Source: SFEL01 sp045603585
GTDB taxonomy: Bacteria; Bacillota; Clostridia; Christensenellales; CAG-138
Length of the DNA stretch: 57,823 nucleotides
Direction of reading: 5' to 3'
NCBI GenBank assembly: GCA_045603585.1
Contig: JAZUMK010000057.1
Span: 1-57,823, forward strand
The notes under the pieces were generated by a model, which was not told the DNA's origin, searched no databases, and saw only the letters and a program-made list of their open reading frames with translations. Numbering within the stretch: the stretch's first letter is position 1; each line of letters starts with the position of its first letter. Position numbers and translations under genes: made by a program. Shown here piece after piece: positions 51,595 to 57,823 of this stretch.

Positions 51595-54417
51595 GTGAAG
51601 CTTATTAAAAAGCATGGCAAAAAGATTGCGCTGTTGCTTTCAGTTGTTCTTTTAGCCACCGCTGTTATCGGAGGCACTCTGGCGTATGTTGTCACCAAAA
51701 CTCAGTCTCTGCGCAATATCTTTATTGCCGAGCATTCGGGAGATATTCTCATCAAAAAGGAAGTGGGGCATCCCTTTGGCAATACTTATCAGATACCAGA
51801 GGGTGTTGATTTTGCCTTTGATGTTGCTTTGGGTGCAGATTACGCCAATAAGGATGTGACGGTCATTACCGCATCCGAACAGGGCGGCGTTACTAAAAAA
51901 GCAGACGGTAACGGCGTAATTACCGTTTCCATAAAGCCCGGACAGACAGCGATCATCAAGGATGTGACAGTCGGCACCGAGGCGGTGGTAAAGGAAACTC
52001 TTTCCGACGGCAGCGGCTTTACCGTGGATGGTGAAGCGGTGCGCACCGTTACCGTTAAAAAGGGAGAGAACACCCTTGAATACGTCAACGAGTATAACCC
52101 CGCCCCAGCACCTGCAAAGCTTGAGGTGCACGGCACCAAGGTCATAGAGGGCCGCGAATGGATAGATGGCGACAGCTTTACTTTTGTGCTTGAAAAGTAC
52201 AACAAGGCCAACGAAGAATGGGAAAAGCTTGGCGAGACTGCCGCTGCCTATAATGTCATTACCGTACAGGAAGACGGCATAAATGTCATCAAGCCCGACC
52301 CCGACATGGACAAGTTCAGCTTTACCGAGCTGTTCGTGGATGGAAATGGGCAGAGTATATTCACCGAGGCGGGCACCTACTCCTTCCGCATCAGCGAAGT
52401 AAGCGGCAGCATTCCCGGCATGGTATACGACTCTGCAAAGTATGCTTTTGACGTGCTGGTAGGGGATGCGGATATGGACGGCGCACTGGAAATTCAAAGT
52501 GTTACCGCTGTAACCAATAATCCTGCAATATCCGGCGACAGCGACAACGGATTTGCAGTTAACACAACCATCACCAACAAGTACGCTCCCAACGGCTATG
52601 CTGAAGTTACCATCGAGATAAAGAAAAACGTTGTCAGCAACTCCGGTGAGGACAAGTCCCCCGCAGGTTTTAAATTTGAACTGTACGATAAAGACGGCAA
52701 CCCTGTAGAAGAGGCTGTTTCCGGTTCCACAGGCGATGCCTCCATCAAGCTTGGTTATGAGGCCGAGTATGCAGGCAGGAGCTTTGACTACATTCTCAAA
52801 GAAAAGAATGACGGCAAGGCCGGCTGGGATTACGATGATACTGAGTATCCCATAACCGTAAATGTAGTGGATAACAACGACGGCACCATCAGCGCATACA
52901 TCGGGGAAACCGATGAGGACGATAATGGCAGCAGCACACCTTCCGGAAATGACGTATCGGGCGTAAGTGCAGGCGATGACCAATCGGAGAGCGGCCTGCC
53001 GAACGGTAACGAGGAAGTTACTACTCCTGCTGACCCTGAAACAGAGAGCGAAGGCAACGATGAAACCGGCGAACCGGTGGGCGACAACGAGACGAGCAAT
53101 AACGGGGAAGTTCCTTCTTCTGCCGGCCCTGAAATAGTCAGCGAAGGCAGCAACGAAACCGGCGAACAGCAGCAAGGCGGCGAAGGAACCATCAATACTG
53201 CCGCTTCAAATGCTTCCCAGAGTACAACCGTATATCTTACTGCAAAGCGCCTCCCCAACACGCACAGCAGCGTTACGCAGCTGACTGCCGAGGAAACTGA
53301 GGTTATCCTTGATCCCGGTGCGGCACAGATTAACCTCAGCAGCGGACAGAACAGCGGCGAAACCGTATATAAGGCGGCGTTCACCAACATTTATACTCCC
53401 GTTCTCGCTAAGGGCGAAAGCATTCCCGGCAAAAAGGTGCTGAACGGCCGCAGCATCAATGCAAATGAGTTTAAGTTTGAACTTTGGACTGTGGATGATG
53501 ACGGCGATCCGGAAGACAAACTGCATACAGTATTCAATGATGCAGATGGCAATTTTGCCATTGACATGAGTAATGTATCTTATGACGAGGTGGGCACCTA
53601 CAAGTATGCCGTAGTTGAAGCTGACGGTGACCTTGGCGGCGTAACATATGATGAATCCCGCTTTGACATAATCGTTACCGTCAAAGACAATAACGGCACA
53701 CTCGAGACTGAAACTGTCATAAAGGACAAACTTGGAGCCGAGGCGGAAATTCTCTTTACCAACGAATACGTTCCCGCAAAGATTTCCTTTGCTATTGGCG
53801 GAAAGAAGGAACTCAAGGGCGATGCTTACTCCGGCGAGGCATTTGGATTCAGCCTTTACAAGGCAAACAACCCTGCCGAGTTTATAAAAGACGGCACCGC
53901 AATTGAAACCGTAACCAAGAGCGAAGCAGGCGACTTTACCTTTACTGCCATTGAGTACACCGAGGTTGGCACGCATTATTACCTTGTAGAAGAGGTAAAG
54001 GGCAGCGTAAGCGGCATGGAATATGACTCTACCGTATACGGTGTAGTGGTTTCTGTAACGGATGACGGCTCAGGACAGCTTGCAGCAGCAATTACCAAGC
54101 TGGTAAAGATTGGCGGCAGCGATGTTGAAGAGATACTCTTCAGCAACACCTACACCAAGCCTGTTGTAACTCCCACACCCACAATTCCTGTAACGCCTAC
54201 TCCCACTCCTGGAATTACGCCTACACCTCCCCTTGATGATGTGGAGATACCCATCTATCCCGGCGAGTCCGACGTACCTCCTACAGGTGACGATAACCCC
54301 ATTGGTCTGTATGTGGCTATCTTGCTGATAAGCATCGCTGCCATTGCGGTTCTTATGGTCACCGGGAAAAACGGCAGGAGATCCGGAAGAAGAAAAAAGA
54401 GGGCGCGTGCCCGCTAA
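51595..54417 (+). CDS. Multi-domain pilin-like wall-anchored protein with SipW signal and VPPTG sorting signal (940 residues)
   Basis: Start probably GTG/ATG region at 51595 after AAGGAGG. Residues 1-33 form a SipW-type leader ending GGTLAYVVTK, followed by SLRNIF, which matches the mature start of TasA subunits. Then a Cna-B-like domain (about 50-170) and Spy0128/FctA-type pilin domains: about 175-340 (TKVIEGREW, YSFRISEVSG), 345-600, 605-720 (GKKVLNGRSI, YKYAVVEADG), 725-860 (GGKKELKGDAY, YYLVEEVKG). Lys in GKK and Glu in VVE/VEE fit isopeptide bonds. The second pilin domain contains an acidic Ser/Gly/Asn/Glu-rich insert (about 445-545). A Pro/Thr stalk leads to VPPTG at 894-898, a membrane helix and a basic tail. 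Confidence 0.9.
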   Translation: MKLIKKHGKKIALLLSVVLLATAVIGGTLAYVVTKTQSLRNIFIAEHSGDILIKKEVGHPFGNTYQIPEGVDFAFDVALGADYANKDVTVITASEQGGVTKKADGNGVITVSIKPGQTAIIKDVTVGTEAVVKETLSDGSGFTVDGEAVRTVTVKKGENTLEYVNEYNPAPAPAKLEVHGTKVIEGREWIDGDSFTFVLEKYNKANEEWEKLGETAAAYNVITVQEDGINVIKPDPDMDKFSFTELFVDGNGQSIFTEAGTYSFRISEVSGSIPGMVYDSAKYAFDVLVGDADMDGALEIQSVTAVTNNPAISGDSDNGFAVNTTITNKYAPNGYAEVTIEIKKNVVSNSGEDKSPAGFKFELYDKDGNPVEEAVSGSTGDASIKLGYEAEYAGRSFDYILKEKNDGKAGWDYDDTEYPITVNVVDNNDGTISAYIGETDEDDNGSSTPSGNDVSGVSAGDDQSESGLPNGNEEVTTPADPETESEGNDETGEPVGDNETSNNGEVPSSAGPEIVSEGSNETGEQQQGGEGTINTAASNASQSTTVYLTAKRLPNTHSSVTQLTAEETEVILDPGAAQINLSSGQNSGETVYKAAFTNIYTPVLAKGESIPGKKVLNGRSINANEFKFELWTVDDDGDPEDKLHTVFNDADGNFAIDMSNVSYDEVGTYKYAVVEADGDLGGVTYDESRFDIIVTVKDNNGTLETETVIKDKLGAEAEILFTNEYVPAKISFAIGGKKELKGDAYSGEAFGFSLYKANNPAEFIKDGTAIETVTKSEAGDFTFTAIEYTEVGTHYYLVEEVKGSVSGMEYDSTVYGVVVSVTDDGSGQLAAAITKLVKIGGSDVEEILFSNTYTKPVVTPTPTIPVTPTPTPGITPTPPLDDVEIPIYPGESDVPPTGDDNPIGLYVAILLISIAAIAVLMVTGKNGRRSGRRKKRARAR

Positions 54418-54426
54418 AACTTAAAC

Positions 54427-54464
54427 AAAAGCAGCCTGTTCATTAATGACGGGCTGCTTTTTTG
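54427..54464 (+). terminator. Terminator of the fibre operon
   Basis: Stem aaaagcagcc/ggctgctttt (54427-54436 with 54452-54461) with T-run. Confidence 0.85.
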
Positions 54465-54498
54465 TTTAAAAAAACAAAGCCTCCGATTTCTCGGAGGC
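54462..54498 (-). terminator. Terminator of thrS (minus strand)
   Basis: Stem 54479-54486 with 54491-54498, tetraloop; read leftward it is followed by tttgttttttt. Confidence 0.85.
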
Positions 54499-54517
54499 CT
54501 TTTGTATTGTTTCTGCT

Positions 54518-56455
54518 TTAGTCCCTTGCCTTTTCTGCAACTTCCTTGAGGATCAGTTCCCTGAAGGCATCCAGAGTCATAGCACCCAGGTCGCCGCCCT
54601 TGCGGGAACGTACGGAAACTACGCCGTTTTCCACATCCCGGTCGCCAACGACCAGCATGTAGGGGATCTTCTGAAGCTGTGCTTCGCGGATCTTGTAGCC
54701 CAGCTTTTCGCTGCGGTAGTCAACCTCAACGCGCAGGCCGTACTTGTCCAGCTCCTCGGCAATATTCTTGCAGGCTTCGGCGGTACGGTCGGTCAGGGGC
54801 AGTACCTTGACCTGAACGGGGGACAGCCAGGTGGGCAGTGCGCCGGCATAAAGCTCTATGAGGTAGGCGAGGGTGCGCTCGTAGCAGCCAAGGCTGGTAC
54901 GGTGGATAATGTAGGGGCGAACCTTCTTGCCTTCCTGATCGGTGTATTCCATGCCAAACTGCTCGGCCAGCAGCTGGTCAACCTGAATGGTAACGATGGT
55001 ATCTTCCTTGCCGAATACGTTTTTGTACTGTATATCCAGCTTGGGGCCGTAGAAGGCTGCTTCGTCTATGCCGATGGTGTAATTGACATCAAGGTCATCC
55101 AGTATTTTTGCCATGGCGGACTGGGCTTCGTCCCACTGCTCGGGGGTACCGATATACTTTTCGGTATTGTTGGGATCCCACTGGGAGAAGCGGAAGGAGC
55201 AATGCTCCAGCATGCCAAGGGTATCCAGCATATACTTTGCAAGCTCCAGACAGCCGCGGAATTCATCCTCAAGCTGATCGGGGCGAAGTATCAGATGGCC
55301 TTCCGAAATGGTGAACTGACGTACACGGATAAGGCCGTGCATTTCGCCGGAGTCCTCGTTGCGGAAAAGGGTGGAAGTTTCGCCCAGACGCATGGGCAGA
55401 TCACGATAGCTGCGGCCTCTGTTGAGGAATACCTGATACTGGAAGGGGCAGGTCATTGGGCGCAGGGCAAAGCATTCTTTGCTTTCATCGGAAGGATCGC
55501 CCATTACGAACATGCCGTCACGATAGTGATCCCAGTGGCCGGAGATTTTGTACAGGTCGCTCTTGGCCATAAGGGGGGTCTTGGTAAGCTGATAGCCGCG
55601 CTTCTGCTCTTCATCCTCAACCCAGCGCTGCAGCAGCTGAATGGTGCGTGCGCCCTTGGGCAGCAGGATGGGCAGGCCCTGGCCTATAACATCGACGGTG
55701 GTGAAGTATTCCAGCTCGCGGCCCAGCTTGTTGTGGTCGCGCTTTTTGGCTTCTTCCATGCGGGCGATATGCTCTTCAAGGTCCGCCTTCTTTTCATATG
55801 CGGTGCCGTAGATGCGCTGGAGCATCTTGTTCTTTTCGCTGCCGCGCCAGTATGCGCCTGCAACGCTGGTGAGCTTTACGAACTTTACCTTGCCGGTGTT
55901 TTCAACGTGAGGGCCGGCGCACAGGTCAACAAAGTCGCCCTGCTTGTAAAAGCTGATGATGGCATCCTCGGGCAGGTCTTCAATGAGCTCTACCTTGTAG
56001 GGCTCGTCCTTATCCTTGAACATCTGGATAGCCTCATCGCGGGGCAGCTCAAAGCGTTCAAGGGGAAGGGACTCGGCGATTATCTTTTCCATCTCCTTTT
56101 CGATCTGAACCAGATCTTCCGGAGTGAAGGGCTCTGCGTCAAAGTCGTAATAGAAGCCGTTTTCAATGGCGGGGCCGATAGCAAACTTTGCCTCGGGATG
56201 CACGCGCTTTACGGCCTGTGCGAGTATATGGGAGCCGGTGTGGCGCATTGCCCAGCGGCCGTCGGCGTCATCAAAGGTGAGGAGCTTGAGGCTGTGGTCA
56301 CCATGGATGGGACGGAAAGCGTCTGCGCGCTGGCCGTCTATTTCTGCGGCAAGGGTAGCCTTGCGCAGGCGGGGGCTGATGGATTCAGCTATCTGCAGGG
56401 CGGTCATGCCGTCCTGAAACTGCTTGACGGAACCATCGGGGAAAGTGATGTTCAT
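54518..56455 (-). CDS. thrS: Threonyl-tRNA synthetase
   Basis: 645 residues from the ATG complementary to 56453-56455, with AGGAGG at 56462-56467 on the minus strand. TGS domain (MNITFPDGSVKQF), editing/second domain with HTGSHILAQAVKRVHP and DLCAGPHVENTG, class II core with GLPILLPKGA, FNRGRSYRDLPMRL-type motif 2 region and SLGCYERTLAYLIELY motif 3, then the anticodon-binding domain. Charges tRNA-Thr. A longer frame to 56551 runs into the T-box and is not used. Confidence 0.97.
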   Translation of the reverse strand: MNITFPDGSVKQFQDGMTALQIAESISPRLRKATLAAEIDGQRADAFRPIHGDHSLKLLTFDDADGRWAMRHTGSHILAQAVKRVHPEAKFAIGPAIENGFYYDFDAEPFTPEDLVQIEKEMEKIIAESLPLERFELPRDEAIQMFKDKDEPYKVELIEDLPEDAIISFYKQGDFVDLCAGPHVENTGKVKFVKLTSVAGAYWRGSEKNKMLQRIYGTAYEKKADLEEHIARMEEAKKRDHNKLGRELEYFTTVDVIGQGLPILLPKGARTIQLLQRWVEDEEQKRGYQLTKTPLMAKSDLYKISGHWDHYRDGMFVMGDPSDESKECFALRPMTCPFQYQVFLNRGRSYRDLPMRLGETSTLFRNEDSGEMHGLIRVRQFTISEGHLILRPDQLEDEFRGCLELAKYMLDTLGMLEHCSFRFSQWDPNNTEKYIGTPEQWDEAQSAMAKILDDLDVNYTIGIDEAAFYGPKLDIQYKNVFGKEDTIVTIQVDQLLAEQFGMEYTDQEGKKVRPYIIHRTSLGCYERTLAYLIELYAGALPTWLSPVQVKVLPLTDRTAEACKNIAEELDKYGLRVEVDYRSEKLGYKIREAQLQKIPYMLVVGDRDVENGVVSVRSRKGGDLGAMTLDAFRELILKEVAEKARD

Positions 56456-56742
56456 GTGTTTCCTCCTAAGTGAAAAGTAGAAATTATTGTTCCGGGCGGA
56501 AATATAAAAATCCGCCCCTATGCTGTGCAAGGGACGGACTGTAATGTACAAATCCGCGGTTCCACCCTAATTGGTTTTAAACCCACTCGATAAAGGCTGT
56601 AACGGGCCCTGCCCGATCGCAGTAGCGGGGCGGTATTCCCGATGTGCTTTCCATAAAAACGCTTGCAGCCTACGGCGCATTTTCTCTTGGATGGAATAGG
56701 TGCACACGGTACTGAAACCCGTATCATCCCACGATAATTATC
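56456..56742 (-). promoter_or_regulatory. Threonine T-box leader of thrS
   Basis: The complement of 56555-56568 is the T-box consensus AGGGTGGAACCGCG. The specifier triplet is ACC (Thr) at complement 56632-56634, in ggaatACCgcc. The terminator stem is 56511-56518 with 56531-56538, followed on the minus strand by a T-run. Uncharged tRNA-Thr would favour the antiterminator and thrS transcription. Confidence 0.93.
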
Positions 56743-56748
56743 ATGAAA

Positions 56749-56777
56749 ATTATATGTCCCAAAGCACATTGTGTCAA
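56749..56777 (-). promoter_or_regulatory. Consensus sigma-A promoter of thrS
   Basis: On the minus strand TTGACA (56777-56772), 17-base spacer, TATAAT (56754-56749): both hexamers perfect. Confidence 0.92.
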
Positions 56778-56911
56778 GTGCTGTGGCAAAATTTACAGGG
56801 CACATCAGGGCAAAACAGGGCACATAATAGCCCCATGGCAAAATCGGCGCACCATGATGACAACTGGGGCATATTCTGCTGATATAGGGAAAAAAGGGGA
56901 AAGTAAATCTG

Positions 56912-57643
56912 ATGGGAATGTATTCCATTGGCACGGATAAATACGAGGCAGATATCTGCTGGCTGCTGAAAAGAAGGCTGGAAAAGCTGGGATGCAGCGC
57001 GGTACCGACAGGGGACAGTGCATACGCCTGTGCGGAGCTTTGCGGGGCGGTGCAGATGGAGGAATGGTGCGCGGCAGTGGCAGAGCTGCTGCTGATGGAC
57101 CTTGCCCAGTTTGAAATAGCATACATGATAAATGACCTTCCAATATCATTGGAGGATAAAAAAACGCTGCTGCCCGAGGCGATACGCCTTGCCCGCCGCT
57201 CTTCCGGCATAGGCAATGTGCAGAGCGAGCTGGTGGAATACTTCGGCGAAAATACTCACCTTCAGCTGGAAGGATATATGGATTTCCGCATGAAGGAATA
57301 CCGCCGGGAATGGGAGCGGTGCGTATTGAAGGCGGCGGATGAGCTGCTGCTGGATGCGGAATATATGGAGCTTATGCGGGTGCTGGCGGCCTTTGTAAAG
57401 CTGAGAAGCCCGAGGGCTGAGGACATATATCTCATTCTCAATCCCGATGGCAGCTGCACCTTTACGGATGACAAGGATATACGCATAGACTACGAGCAAT
57501 GCACAGGGGATGGCATAATGAGCGTGCTGGTGGGCCTTGCGCCGGAGAGCATAACGGTATATGACCTGTCCGGCGGCAGATGTGCCTCCCTGTTTGAAAA
57601 CCTTAAGCGGGTGTTTGAAGGACGGGTGCGTTTTTTTAAATAG
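56912..57643 (+). CDS. ytxC: YtxC-like putative sporulation protein
   Basis: 243 residues, divergent from thrS as expected for this family, whose genes commonly neighbour thrS. No signal peptide or membrane segment; mostly alpha-helical with a C-terminal beta/alpha end (ESITVYDLSGGRCASLFENL). EYMELMRVLAAFVKLRSPRAEDIYLIL fits the conserved C-terminal part of YtxC. Function unknown beyond association with spore formers. RBS aaagggga at 56893-56900. The start could also be the ATG six bases later. Confidence 0.75.
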   Translation: MGMYSIGTDKYEADICWLLKRRLEKLGCSAVPTGDSAYACAELCGAVQMEEWCAAVAELLLMDLAQFEIAYMINDLPISLEDKKTLLPEAIRLARRSSGIGNVQSELVEYFGENTHLQLEGYMDFRMKEYRREWERCVLKAADELLLDAEYMELMRVLAAFVKLRSPRAEDIYLILNPDGSCTFTDDKDIRIDYEQCTGDGIMSVLVGLAPESITVYDLSGGRCASLFENLKRVFEGRVRFFK

Positions 57644-57657
57644 GGTAGGGTAACCAA

Positions 57658-57785
57658 TATAATCCGAACCGCGGTTTTAGCGGCCATATGACACGACATA
57701 GCCGCGTCATCCTCAGTCAGAATACAACCAGTATTCTTCCCTCGCTCTTCCTTGCTCTGCCATGCCCTATGGCCGTTAAAACTCC
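57658..57785 (+). ncRNA. Candidate structured RNA or leader at the right edge
   Basis: TATAAT at 57658-57663 is followed by a multi-branched fold closed by a 13-bp stem with one G-T pair (57675-57687 with 57769-57781). Inside are a 7-bp stem with one mismatch (57689-57695 with 57702-57708) and a perfect 7-bp hairpin (57719-57725 with 57731-57737). No open frame on either strand looks real. Could be a riboswitch-like leader of the next gene or a small RNA; I do not recognise the class. Confidence 0.4.
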
Positions 57786-57823
57786 AAAGGACCAAAAGCG
57801 GCGAAATTGGATGAGATTCAAGG

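Noticed and set aside
54902..56473. Plus-strand frame of about 520 codons opposite thrS
   Set aside because: thrS is unmistakable on the other strand with T-box and promoter; the opposite frame has no RBS.
56518..57216. Minus-strand frame covering the T-box and part of ytxC
   Set aside because: It spans a regulatory RNA and promoter and has no family features.
57490..57795. Minus-strand frame at the right edge
   Set aside because: Overlaps the end of ytxC and the structured region; composition and start are not coding-like.

Overview
The window is from a low-to-mid GC Gram-positive anaerobe of the class Clostridia (Bacillota), most likely a host-associated commensal. The grounds are a PolC-type replicase, the IreB-RuvX-DUF1292 trio, the order frr-uppS-cdsA-dxr-rseP-ispG-polC-rimP-nusA-ylxR-ylxQ-infB-rbfA-nrnA-truB-ribF-rpsO, a Thr T-box in front of thrS with a YtxC-type sporulation gene beside it, and fermentative amino-acid genes. 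I cannot name genus or species from sequence alone.

Layout. 1-850: end of a cysteine desulfurase, its IscU scaffold, and a 52-residue membrane peptide whose ribosome binding site lies inside a perfect 13-bp stem. 1007-2404: IreB-ruvX-DUF1292 operon plus a small membrane zinc-ribbon protein. 2465-23541: an almost unbroken core block for translation, UMP and lipid synthesis, the MEP pathway, replication and the nusA-infB operon. The PolC here appears to have lost every catalytic residue of its built-in proofreading exonuclease. 23682-26840: a lipoprotein with MBOAT and DHHW proteins, probably a surface polymer O-acetylation unit. 26849-30923: nucleoside deaminase and MATE exporter reading away from a shared promoter, then an ornithine-cyclodeaminase-family gene and an EamA transporter. 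30997-34870: AroE-family dehydrogenase with a TRAP transporter (DctQ, DctM, DctP); DctP seems to start at ATT. 35020-37589: glutamate dehydrogenase and carbamate kinase.

37590-54420 is the most interesting part. After an intergenic stretch that looks like a mobile-element remnant plus a structured RNA come a class B sortase and a SipW-type (ER-type) signal peptidase. Then follow nine TasA-domain or TasA-like proteins, five of which carry long C-terminal right-handed beta-helix-like regions, and a 940-residue multi-domain pilin-like protein. That last protein has both a SipW-type signal peptide and a C-terminal VPPTG sorting signal. I read this as a surface fibre system: SipW matures the subunits, TasA-type modules polymerise, beta-helices decorate the fibre, and the sortase fixes the 940-residue protein as wall anchor. 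The cluster has grown by duplication of a three-gene module (41484-45550 and 47538-51523), with four copies of a tandem-hairpin element between genes and mosaic sequence sharing among the paralogues.

54462-57823: thrS on the minus strand under a textbook T-box and a consensus promoter, a ytxC-like sporulation gene, and a probable structured RNA or leader at the right edge. No tRNA, rRNA or CRISPR array was seen.
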